Positions 45,855 through 53,959 of a DNA stretch of 64,000 nucleotides are shown here, piece by piece. Below the pieces are notes generated by a model. That model did not search any database and had not been told where the DNA came from. It saw nothing but the letters and a program-made list of their open reading frames with translations. The translations under genes and the position numbers were made by a program. Position 1 is the stretch's first letter, and every line of letters starts with the position of its first letter. Origin of the DNA: Microcystis elabens FACHB-917 (GTDB lineage: Bacteria; Cyanobacteriota; Cyanobacteriia; PCC-6307; Cyanobiaceae); NCBI RefSeq assembly GCF_014698445.1, contig NZ_JACJSZ010000009.1:1-64000 (forward strand), read 5' to 3'.

Positions 45855-47204
45855 ATGCATCACAGAACACTGGAAAAGCGCTTTCATTCTTTCGGCGAGG
45901 GTCTTGGTTATCTGTTGGCAATCGGCAGCTTTCTCTTCATCCTGCTGTCCCTGCTTATCTATGCCGTTCCCTCTGTTCAGGAATGGCAAAGCCTGGCCTT
46001 CGCACCCATCCGGCGCATCGCCATGGTCAGCCCACCCTTCGCCGACCTGGCCATGCTCACCCACAGCGCCCGCTGTGAAGGCAGCCTGGTCGATCGTTTT
46101 GAGGGGGTCGTGAACTGCGATCCCTACGGACGGCTGTTCACCTACCCCCCGATGGCGCTGTGGATGTTCAACGTTCTCGGCCTTTCGAGCGCCAGCCTGG
46201 GCTGGCTGGGGTTGGGCCTGGGTCTGGCGGGGGCCCTGTTCATCGCCGACTTCTTCTTCGCCCTGATCCCATCGACCCTTGGGGCGGGCCTCCTGCTGAC
46301 CCTGGCCTACCTGTCGCTGCCCTTCCAACTGATCCTGGAGAGGGGAAACAACGATCTGATCGTCTTCCTGCTCCTTGGTCTTCTGGCCCACGCCATGGCA
46401 GGGGAGAGGCGGCGATCCGCCGCCGCCGCCGCCGGCCTGGCCTTCCTGGCGGTGGCCACCAAGATCCTTCCCCTGTTCGGCATCGTCGGCACCCAGATTC
46501 TTCAGCAAAGATCGGGGACCGGACAGGGACCTTCTTCACGCAACCTCCGCTGGGCCCTCCTGGGGGCGGTGGCCGGACTTTCCCTGGTCCTGCCCTGGAT
46601 CGGCCTGATCCTGAGGAATTCACCCAGCCCCGCCGGAGCCCTGCTCAGCCATGGCCTGCTCGCCGGGCTGTCCACCTCCGGCAGCGTTGCCGGTCTCCCC
46701 GGGTCCAGCTGGCTGCCGATGAAGCTGGCGTTCCTCGTGGCGGGGGCCGCGGGCGCCTGGCGGCAGGGCATGCCCCGGCACCTGCGGACCTTTCTCATCG
46801 GAGGGGTGCCCGGGGTCGCGTCCCGGCGGATCGCCGTGACCCTCTGCCTGTTCACGGCGACCTGGATCGGCACCTACCTGTTCACCCGATCCTTCGATTA
46901 CAAGTTCATCTTCCTGATGCCGGCGCTTGGCGTCAGCGGGGCCCTGCTGTGCCAGGGCGGCAGCGAGGGCGGCCGGCGGGGCTGGATCACCCTGGTCCTG
47001 GTGCCGATCCTGTGCGCCTGGTTCCTTCCCTATCTGAGCATCACCTTCCTCCTGCCCCTGGGTGAACAGCTCGAGCTGGCCAACGACAACGTGCTTCTTC
47101 CGCTCCTTGCCGGCGCCCTCTCCACCACCCTGCTCGGTTGCCGGTCCCTGGCCGGCCGCCCCCCCAGCCCCGCCATGGGCCCGCAGGGGCATGGGGATCA
47201 ATAA
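45855..47204 (+). CDS. Polytopic membrane protein, GT87-like
   Basis: A 449-residue integral membrane protein with about ten predicted helices. GEGLGYLLAIGSFLFILLSL is the first helix. The sequence after the first loop (GVVNCDPYGRLFTYPPMALW) and LPFQLILERGNNDLIVFLLL are typical of the GT-C/GT87-like mannosyltransferase superfamily that use polyprenol-linked sugars. LFTRSFDYKFIFLMPALGV is near the C terminus. Function is inferred from these weak motifs. It lies between malic enzyme and pyrFE without obvious functional link; codon use is less extreme than its neighbours. Confidence 0.75.
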   Translation: MHHRTLEKRFHSFGEGLGYLLAIGSFLFILLSLLIYAVPSVQEWQSLAFAPIRRIAMVSPPFADLAMLTHSARCEGSLVDRFEGVVNCDPYGRLFTYPPMALWMFNVLGLSSASLGWLGLGLGLAGALFIADFFFALIPSTLGAGLLLTLAYLSLPFQLILERGNNDLIVFLLLGLLAHAMAGERRRSAAAAAGLAFLAVATKILPLFGIVGTQILQQRSGTGQGPSSRNLRWALLGAVAGLSLVLPWIGLILRNSPSPAGALLSHGLLAGLSTSGSVAGLPGSSWLPMKLAFLVAGAAGAWRQGMPRHLRTFLIGGVPGVASRRIAVTLCLFTATWIGTYLFTRSFDYKFIFLMPALGVSGALLCQGGSEGGRRGWITLVLVPILCAWFLPYLSITFLLPLGEQLELANDNVLLPLLAGALSTTLLGCRSLAGRPPSPAMGPQGHGDQ

Positions 47205-47273
47205 GTCCTGTGTCACGCCCTCGCGTCGGCGCCGGCCCACGGCCTAGCACCTTGGGCACCAACCCCCCGTGCG

Positions 47274-48833
47274 ATGGGCTTCTTCGTCCAGCTCACCGAC
47301 GCCATCGCCGCCCGTCAGTCGCTCCTGGTCACCGGCCTGGACCCCAACCCGGAGATGCTGCAGGCCTGGGCCCATCGGCGCGGCATGGGCGGCCGCTCAT
47401 TCCTCTCCCAGGCGCGCCATTGGATCAAGGCGGTGGTGGAGGCGACCGCCGACCACGTCTGCGCCTACAAGCCCAGTCTCGGCTTCTACCAGGCCCTCGG
47501 CCCGGTGGGGCTGGACCTGCTGCGGGAGGTGCGGGAGCTGGTCCCGCTCGACATCCCCCTGATCATCGACACCAAGCACGGGGACCTGAACAGCTCCTCG
47601 GCGCTGGCGCACTACCTGTTCCGTGAACTCGGCGCCGATGGCGTCACCCTCTCCCCCCTGGCCGGCCAGGACATCGCCGCCCCGTTCCTGCTCTATCCCG
47701 AGAAGGCGGTGGTGATCACCTGCCACAGCTCCAATGCCGCCGCCCGGGTGCTGCAGCACCACCCCGACGAGAGCGACCCGCTCTACCTGCGCATCGTGCG
47801 GGAATGCCAGCTGTGGGCCACCCCCGATCAGCTGCTGCTGGAGGTGGGCACCAGTGACCCGGCGATCCTGGCCAGGGTGCGCCAGGAGGCCCCTGAGCGC
47901 TTCCTGATCCTGCGCAGCCTCTGGGGCGAGGAGGACCGGCTCGAGGCCCTGCTGGAGGCCGGGCTGAGTCCGGCCGCCGACGGCCTGCTGATGCCCCTGC
48001 CCCAGAACCTCCTGGTGGAGGACGACATCGCCGTCCGGGCCGCTGCCCTGAAGCAGCGCATCAGCGAACGGCGGGACCGCTGGCTGGAGGGGCGGGGGCG
48101 GGACCAGAGCGATGTCTGCAGCCTCTGGCTGCCGGCCCGACAGAACGAGGGCTCGGCGCCGGTCGGGACGGCCACGGACGCGGAGGCCATGGCAGACCCC
48201 CTGGCCAGCCTGATCCTCGACCTGTTCGACATCGGCTGCCTGCTGTTCGGCGACTACGTGCAGGCCTCCGGGGCCGTCTTCAACTACTACGTGGATCTGC
48301 GCCAGATCATCTCGGATCCCAACCTGTTTCACCGGGTGCTGCATGCCTACGCCGGCCAGCTGGGTGAACTGGTCTTCGACCGCATCGCCGGCATCCCCTA
48401 CGGCTCCCTGCCCACCGCCACCGGGCTGTCGCTGCAGCTGCACAAGCCTCTGCTCTATCCCCGCAAGGAGGTGAAGGCCCATGGGGCCCGCCGCCTGATC
48501 GAGGGGGACTTCGAGGAGGGGGACCGGGTGGTGGTGGTGGACGACATCCTGATCACCGGCACCTCCGTGCTCGAAGGGATCGCCAAGCTGGAAAGCTCCG
48601 GCCTGGAGGTGGAGGACGTGGTCGTGTTCATCGACCACGGCGGCCAGACGGACACCAGCGCCCGCGAGCGCCTGGCCCGGGCCGGCTACCGCTGCCATGC
48701 CGTCCTCGACATCGCCCGCATCACCGCCGTGCTGCATGCCGCCGGACGGCTCAGCGATGCCCAGGCCGCCACCCTCGGCCATGCCCCCCCGGCGAGGGCC
48801 ATGGACGTCGAGGGGATCCTGGCCGGCTCGTAG
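47274..48833 (+). CDS. pyrFE: Bifunctional OMP decarboxylase / orotate phosphoribosyltransferase
   Basis: A fusion of the last two steps of UMP synthesis, 519 residues, in inverted order compared with animal UMP synthase. The N-terminal half (about 1-275) is OMP decarboxylase: SLLVTGLDPNPEMLQAWAHR and IPLIIDTKHGDLNSSSALAH with the Asp-Lys-Asp catalytic set. The C-terminal half (about 310-519) is orotate phosphoribosyltransferase with the PRPP motif RVVVVDDILITGTSVLEGIA and LQLHKPLLYPRKEVKAHGAR. The PyrF-PyrE order is known from cyanobacteria and kinetoplastids. No other pyr gene is near. Confidence 0.92.
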   Translation: MGFFVQLTDAIAARQSLLVTGLDPNPEMLQAWAHRRGMGGRSFLSQARHWIKAVVEATADHVCAYKPSLGFYQALGPVGLDLLREVRELVPLDIPLIIDTKHGDLNSSSALAHYLFRELGADGVTLSPLAGQDIAAPFLLYPEKAVVITCHSSNAAARVLQHHPDESDPLYLRIVRECQLWATPDQLLLEVGTSDPAILARVRQEAPERFLILRSLWGEEDRLEALLEAGLSPAADGLLMPLPQNLLVEDDIAVRAAALKQRISERRDRWLEGRGRDQSDVCSLWLPARQNEGSAPVGTATDAEAMADPLASLILDLFDIGCLLFGDYVQASGAVFNYYVDLRQIISDPNLFHRVLHAYAGQLGELVFDRIAGIPYGSLPTATGLSLQLHKPLLYPRKEVKAHGARRLIEGDFEEGDRVVVVDDILITGTSVLEGIAKLESSGLEVEDVVVFIDHGGQTDTSARERLARAGYRCHAVLDIARITAVLHAAGRLSDAQAATLGHAPPARAMDVEGILAGS

Positions 48834-48876
48834 AGTGCACCAGCACCCATGCAGAACCCGGGTGCCCCCCTCCGCC

Positions 48877-49098
48877 ATGCCCCAGGTTCAGGGTCAGCCC
48901 CCCACGATCGGCGAGCTCGAGGCGAAATATTCCCTGTATTGCAAGGCGATGCGGCTGCTGCTCAAGGAAGGCCGCACCATGGAGGCGATCCAGCGGACGG
49001 TCTGCTGGAGTCGGCTGGAGCAGCTGCACATCTGCCTTCCCAGCCGCTATAAATCCCCGGATTATCTCTACGCCGTGCTGAAACGCGATCTGCGCTGA
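48877..49098 (+). CDS. Small conserved cyanobacterial protein (DUF3136-like)
   Basis: A 73-residue protein starting at ATG 48877: TIGELEAKYSLYCKAMRLLL, KEGRTMEAIQRTVCWSRLEQ and LHICLPSRYKSPDYLYAVLK. From memory the pattern (IGELExxYxLYCKAxRxLL, CLPSRYKxPxYLY) fits the picocyanobacterial family DUF3136, whose function is unknown. Helical, with two cysteines in the centre. It is preceded by a short gap after pyrFE and is followed 69 bases later by the RND pump gene. Confidence 0.75.
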   Translation: MPQVQGQPPTIGELEAKYSLYCKAMRLLLKEGRTMEAIQRTVCWSRLEQLHICLPSRYKSPDYLYAVLKRDLR

Positions 49099-49167
49099 TC
49101 ATGGGGCTGCCGCCGCGCCTGCCAGGATCAAGCGGCGATCTGGGTCGGTGCCCAACCAGGCGTTTCC

Positions 49168-52100
49168 GTGAAGTCCATCTCCGACCCCTTCCTGCGCCGG
49201 CCGGTGCTGACGCTGGTGCTCAGCCTGCTGGTGCTTCTCGGCGGGTTGATCAGCCTACCCGGGCTCAAGGTCGAGAACCTGCCGCCGATCGCCCCGGGCC
49301 GGGTGTCGGTGAGCGCGAGCTATCCGGGTGCCAGTCCGGAGGTGGTGGAGCAGGGGGTGACCACGCTGCTGGAGCGGCAGTTCAACGGCCTGGAACGGCT
49401 CGATTCGATCCGTTCCACCAGCTCGGCCAACGGCAGCAGCATCTCCCTCGGCTTCGAGGGGGGCAACCCCGAGCTCAACCAGATCAACACCCAGAACGAG
49501 GCGGCGGTGGTGAGCCGCCAGCTGCCCGCCCAGGTGGCGCGCTTCGGGGTGCAGGTGCGACGCACCTCCGACGACCTGCTGATGGTGCTGAGCTTCAGTG
49601 CCAGCCGCGACCGGTACGACGACACCTTCCTGAGCGGCTGGGTGGATCAGGTGATCCGCGACCGGCTGCAGCGGGTGCCGGGCGTCGGTGAGGTGCGACT
49701 GTTCGGCGGCAGTTCGCTCGCCTTCCGGCTGTGGCTGGATCCGCTGCGCCTGGAGGAACGCAATCTCACCATCAGCGAGGTGCGCGACGCCCTCGAGGAG
49801 CAGAACGTGCTGGCCGCCCTCGGCCAGGCCGGCGTGGCCCCCTCCCCCGCCGATCAGCTGGTCACCCTGCCGCTGCGGATGGAGGGACGCCTGCGCTCCC
49901 CCCAGGAATTCGAGGCTCTGGTGGTGGCCCGCAGCGCCAACGGGGGCATCACCCTGCTGAAGGACGTGGGCCGGGTGAGCCTGGGCAGTGAGAACTACGA
50001 ATCGATCGCCACCGACCTGAACGGCAAGACCGCCGTGGCCGTGGGGATCTTCCAACGGGACGGCAGCAACGCCCTGGAGGTGAGCCAGGGGATCAATGAC
50101 GCCCTGACGGACCTGGGCTCCCGCTTCCCGCCCGGGGTGGATCTGCAGGTGATCGTCGACGAGGCGGCCACGATCCGAACCAGCATCGATCGCACCACGG
50201 CGAGCCTGCGGGACGCCGTGCTGCTGGTGTTCCTGGTGCTGCTGCTGGGGCTGGGCAACAGCCGTCTTGCCCTGATCAGCGCCGTGGCGGTGCCGGTGGC
50301 CCTGATCGGCTCCCTGGCGGTGCTGCGCCTCAGCGGCGACTCGATCAACACCCTCACCCTGTTCGGCATGGTGCTCGCCAGCGGCCTGGTGGTCGATGAC
50401 GCCATCGTGGTGAGCGAGGACATCGGCCGTCGCCTGGAGAACGGCAGCCCCCCCCTGCAGGCTGCCCGGGAAGCCATGGCCGAGCTGGGAGGCGCGGTGA
50501 TCGCCACGTCCCTGGTGCTGATCGTGGTGTTCCTGCCGGTGCTCACCCTGCAGGGCACCCTGGGCCGCCTCTATGCCCCGATCGCCCTGACGATCGGCGG
50601 CACCATCGTGTTCTCCACCTTCAACGCACTCACCTTCACCCCGGTGGCCGCCAGCCGGCTGCTGCATGCCGAGCGCCGCGAGCCCGGCTGGCTGCTGCGC
50701 TGGATCGATCCCCCCCGGCGGGCCCTGGAGCGGCTGGAGCTCCCCTACGACCGGCTGCTCACCCGCGTACTCGGCTGGCGGCGACGGGTGGTGGTCGGCC
50801 TGCTGATCGGTCTGCTGCTGACGGGCCTGGCATTCCAGGAGCGGCCCAAGGCCTTCATCCCCCAGGAGGACAGCGGCCAGCTGCGGGGGGTGGTGCTGCT
50901 GCAGGACGGCATCGCCCTGCCCCGCACCCAGCAGGTGATGGAACAGGTGCGGGCGGTGGTGGACGAGGAGCCCCTGATGCGGTTCGCCAACTTCTACGCC
51001 GGTCGTTCCTTCGGCGACAGCTCCCCCAACAAGGGCATCTTCTTCCTCAGGCTCCGGCCGATCGAGGAACGCCCCGGCGCCGACCAGAGCGCGGCCGCGG
51101 TGGCCGAACGGCTCAACAAGCGCCTGCGTCAGACCATCACCGACGCCACCGTGATCGTGAGCGAATCCCCCACGGTGCGGGGCTTCAGCAGCGAAAGCGG
51201 GCTGGAGTTCGACCTGCTCGACACAAGCGGCGGCCGCCTCAGCCTCGGGGAGTTCCAGCAGGAGGCGGAGGCCTTCATCGCCGCCGCCCGCGACAGCGGC
51301 TCCTTCGACCAGGTGGGCACCCGCTTCAGCGCCGACGCCCCGTTGCTGCGCCTCCTCCCCGACCGGCTGCGGATGGCCTCGCTGGGGGTCGATCTCGATG
51401 AGCTGGTGAGCGTCCTGGGCGCCAGCTTCGGCAGTGACTACGTCAACGACAGCTTCGAAGGGGACCAGGTGCGACGGGTGATTGTGCAGCTCGAGGGAAC
51501 CTCCCGCCGCAATGCCGCCGACGTGCTCGCCCTCCAGGTGCGCAGCCGTGGCGGCCAGCTGATCCCCCTGGCCCAGGTCGTGCGGGTGGAGGAGGGTACC
51601 GGCCCCACCACCATCAACCACACCCGCCTTGTGCGCTCCATCAGCATCCGGGCCAAGCCCGCCCGGGGGGTCAGCAGCGGCCAGGCCATCACCCTGCTGG
51701 AGCAGCTGCAGCGGGACCGGAGCAACGACGCCACCGACCTGGAGTGGGCCGGCCTGGCGCGGGAGGAGGCCCGGGCGGGCGGCGGCAATCTGCAGGTCTT
51801 CGCCCTGGCGGTGGTGGTGATGTTTCTGGTGCTGGCGGGTCTGTACGAGAACTTCGCCGACCCCTTCATCATCCTGGTCACGGTGCCGATGGGGGTGCTC
51901 GGGGGGATCCTGGGACTGGCGCTTCGCGGTCTGCCCCTCGATGTCTACGGCCAGATGGGCCTGCTGGTGCTCGTCAGCCTGGCAGCGAAGAACGCGATCC
52001 TGATCGTCGAATTCGCCAACCAGCGCCTCGCCGAAGGCATGCCGCTCGACCAGGCCATCCACGGTGCCGCCGTTGCCCGGCTGCGGCCCATCCTGCTCAC

Positions 52101-52311
52101 CGCCTTCTCGTCCCTGGCCGGCTTTTTGCCCCTGCTGTTCGCCAGTGGGGCCGGCGCCGCCAGCCGCACCAGCATCGGCACGGTGGTGTTCTTCGGCCTG
52201 CTGGTGGCCACGGGGCTCACCCTGGTCCTGGTGCCCACCCTCTACCGGATCGTCAAGGGCTGGGAGCTGGGCCTGCGGCCCGGCGGCCTGGGCCAGCGCC
52301 AGCAGGCCTGA
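49168..52311 (+). CDS. RND-family efflux transporter (AcrB/HAE1-like)
   Basis: A trimeric inner-membrane proton-driven pump of 1047 residues. The start is GTG 49168 (MKSISDPFLRRPVLTLVLSL, first helix). Two large periplasmic loops alternate with two six-helix bundles. GMVLASGLVVDDAIVVSEDI in helix 4 has the Asp-Asp proton relay; LFGMVLASG and LGLGNSRLALISAVAVPVAL are typical. The second half contains YGQMGLLVLVSLAAKNAILI, with the conserved Lys, and RLRPILLTAFSSLAGFLPLL. No membrane-fusion or outer-membrane partner is in this window, so substrate and complex partners are unknown. Confidence 0.95.
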   Translation: MKSISDPFLRRPVLTLVLSLLVLLGGLISLPGLKVENLPPIAPGRVSVSASYPGASPEVVEQGVTTLLERQFNGLERLDSIRSTSSANGSSISLGFEGGNPELNQINTQNEAAVVSRQLPAQVARFGVQVRRTSDDLLMVLSFSASRDRYDDTFLSGWVDQVIRDRLQRVPGVGEVRLFGGSSLAFRLWLDPLRLEERNLTISEVRDALEEQNVLAALGQAGVAPSPADQLVTLPLRMEGRLRSPQEFEALVVARSANGGITLLKDVGRVSLGSENYESIATDLNGKTAVAVGIFQRDGSNALEVSQGINDALTDLGSRFPPGVDLQVIVDEAATIRTSIDRTTASLRDAVLLVFLVLLLGLGNSRLALISAVAVPVALIGSLAVLRLSGDSINTLTLFGMVLASGLVVDDAIVVSEDIGRRLENGSPPLQAAREAMAELGGAVIATSLVLIVVFLPVLTLQGTLGRLYAPIALTIGGTIVFSTFNALTFTPVAASRLLHAERREPGWLLRWIDPPRRALERLELPYDRLLTRVLGWRRRVVVGLLIGLLLTGLAFQERPKAFIPQEDSGQLRGVVLLQDGIALPRTQQVMEQVRAVVDEEPLMRFANFYAGRSFGDSSPNKGIFFLRLRPIEERPGADQSAAAVAERLNKRLRQTITDATVIVSESPTVRGFSSESGLEFDLLDTSGGRLSLGEFQQEAEAFIAAARDSGSFDQVGTRFSADAPLLRLLPDRLRMASLGVDLDELVSVLGASFGSDYVNDSFEGDQVRRVIVQLEGTSRRNAADVLALQVRSRGGQLIPLAQVVRVEEGTGPTTINHTRLVRSISIRAKPARGVSSGQAITLLEQLQRDRSNDATDLEWAGLAREEARAGGGNLQVFALAVVVMFLVLAGLYENFADPFIILVTVPMGVLGGILGLALRGLPLDVYGQMGLLVLVSLAAKNAILIVEFANQRLAEGMPLDQAIHGAAVARLRPILLTAFSSLAGFLPLLFASGAGAASRTSIGTVVFFGLLVATGLTLVLVPTLYRIVKGWELGLRPGGLGQRQQA

Positions 52312-52351
52312 CGCCGCTGCAGGATGGGGGCAGCACCGCCCCGGATGGCAG

Positions 52352-53899
52352 ATGCCCCCGAAGCCTCCCCTCTGGCCCGACCGCTGGAGCGCCGGGTTGG
52401 CCCTGGCCGAGCGGCTGCTCGACCGGGAGGCGAAGGGATGCACCACATCCCTGGTGGCCCTCCCCCGGGGCGGGGTGCCGCTGGCGGCGGCCTTGGCCGA
52501 ATCGCTGCACCTGCCGCTGGTCACCTGGGCCGTGCGCAAGATCGCCGAGCCCTGGGCGCCGGAGGTGGCCGTCGGCGCCATCGCCCGGGGGGTGGTGCTC
52601 TGGGCCGACGAGCCGCCCGGCGCCCGGCCACGGAGCCACACCGTCCTCCGCCGCGACCTGGAGAGGGAACAGCGCCTGGAGCTGGAGCGCCGGCGGGAAC
52701 GCTTCGGCGATCCCCCGGACGCTGCGCTGGCGGGCCGCCACCTGATCGTGGTCGATGACGGCATCGCCACCGGCCTGACCGCCCGGGCCGCCCTGCAGTC
52801 CCTGCGCCTGATCGCTCCGGCCTCCCTGAACCTGGCGGTGCCGGTGGCCGACCGCCGCCTGTTGCCCGGCCTCGGCCGCCTGGTGGAACGGCTGGAGGTG
52901 CTCCATGCCGTGCCGGAGCTGCGCTCCGTCGGGGAGTGGTACGAGCGCTTCGAGCCGCTGGACGATGCCGAGGTGCTGCGCTTGCTGGCCCTGGTCCTTC
53001 GGCAGGGCGATCAGACCCTGTCCGCCCAGCAGGTCCAGCAGCCCCACCTCCACCAGGTTGTCGTCCTGGCGGCGCAGAAACCCGCGGTCGGGGGCCACCC
53101 AGGAGGCATTACGCCGGGCCAGCAGCCGCTGGAACAGATCGGGCCGCGTCGGTACTCGGCGAGCAGCAGTTCATCGAGGCGGGTGAGATCGACGGCGCGC
53201 CAGGCCTGCTTGAGGGTCTCGAGGTGCGGCCCCACCGCGTCGAGTTCCTGCAGGGTGAGTTGCAGCAGCTCCAGCTGGTCCCCCCGGCAGCCCGTCGAAC
53301 AGCTCGAATTGCTGGGACGGTGTCTCCAGCCCTTCGATGGGCTTGTGATCAGCCGCCGCCCGGGACTGGAGCTGGGCCTCCTCACCGCTGGAGACGTCAT
53401 GTCATTCCGTATTCAGCTCGGCGGAGGCCAGCTGGAGGGCCACAGCCCCGGGCTTGAAGCGGTCGATGACCTCGGCGGGCAACCCCAGACCGGCCATGCG
53501 GGGCTGCAGGGACCGCCAGCTGCCGGCAGGGAGGTTGGAGCGCAGAGAACGGCCTTCGGGATCCATGGTCCTCTCCACCAGCTCCGCGGCCAGGGCCGCC
53601 GGGCTGATGGCGTCCATGTCGAGCTCCTGGGCCAGCTGCTCAGCATCTCCGCAGGACTGGCCCTAGGGCAGTGGTGGGGCATTCTGGTCGCGGCGAAGCT
53701 GATACAGGGAGCCGGTGATGAACACCGTGCCTGCCCCGCACCCGCCAGAGCGTGCCGATCCCGTTTCCCACCGCCGGGGCGGCCATGGACGCCGGGGAAG
53801 GAAGCTGTGCCAATAACAGGGCTACCAGGGCAAGGCAGCGACGCAGCGCCGACGCCGGCACGGGGCGGCGGATGCGAAGAATCTCGGCACTGCCGTTAG
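52352..53899 (+). CDS. Phosphoribosyltransferase-like protein with run-on C terminus
   Basis: Residues 1-213 are a phosphoribosyltransferase-fold protein of the DUF-type found beside erythromycin-esterase or alpha/beta hydrolases: SLVALPRGGVPLAAALAESL, LAGRHLIVVDDGIATGLTAR (PRPP motif) and RSVGEWYERFEPLDDAEVLR. Such proteins normally end at this point (about 210-220 residues, near 52990). Here the frame stays open for about 300 more codons, all antisense to the TraB/GumN pseudogene (for instance SASSSSSRRVRSTARQACLR), with no natural-looking composition. So the stop codon was probably lost with the decay of the neighbouring gene, and the real protein may be 213-515 residues long. Start ATG 52352 is chosen by family N terminus. 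Confidence 0.78.
   Translation: MPPKPPLWPDRWSAGLALAERLLDREAKGCTTSLVALPRGGVPLAAALAESLHLPLVTWAVRKIAEPWAPEVAVGAIARGVVLWADEPPGARPRSHTVLRRDLEREQRLELERRRERFGDPPDAALAGRHLIVVDDGIATGLTARAALQSLRLIAPASLNLAVPVADRRLLPGLGRLVERLEVLHAVPELRSVGEWYERFEPLDDAEVLRLLALVLRQGDQTLSAQQVQQPHLHQVVVLAAQKPAVGGHPGGITPGQQPLEQIGPRRYSASSSSSRRVRSTARQACLRVSRCGPTASSSCRVSCSSSSWSPRQPVEQLELLGRCLQPFDGLVISRRPGLELGLLTAGDVMSFRIQLGGGQLEGHSPGLEAVDDLGGQPQTGHAGLQGPPAAGREVGAQRTAFGIHGPLHQLRGQGRRADGVHVELLGQLLSISAGLALGQWWGILVAAKLIQGAGDEHRACPAPARACRSRFPPPGRPWTPGKEAVPITGLPGQGSDAAPTPARGGGCEESRHCR
52975..53861 (-). pseudogene. TraB/GumN-family protein, decayed
   Basis: On the minus strand a TraB/GumN-like (Tiki-type protease fold) exported protein can be traced in pieces. 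GTG 53861 begins a signal peptide (ASALRRCLALVALLLAQLPS). After a frameshift near 53735 comes AGTVFITGSLYQLRRDQNAP, matching the GSxH-containing N-terminal motif, but with Tyr in place of the usual His. A TAG at 53663-53665 and a TGA at 53402-53404 interrupt the frame. Frameshifts follow near 53283 and 53143. Conserved pieces include RAAADHKPIEGLETPSQQFE, LELLQLTLQELDAVGPHLET and LARRNASWVAPDRGFLRRQD. Five lesions make decay certain. Divergent from the ATPase gene. Confidence 0.85.
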
Positions 53900-53959
53900 C
53901 GACGGTCCCGGAGAGCGTTTCCTCACGGCCATGCTGATCAGGGCTTTCGCTGTCGAACG

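Noticed and set aside
49255-52770. 1171-codon minus-strand frame opposite the RND gene
   Set aside because: Antisense shadow of a high-GC gene; low-complexity His/Gln/Gly-rich translation.
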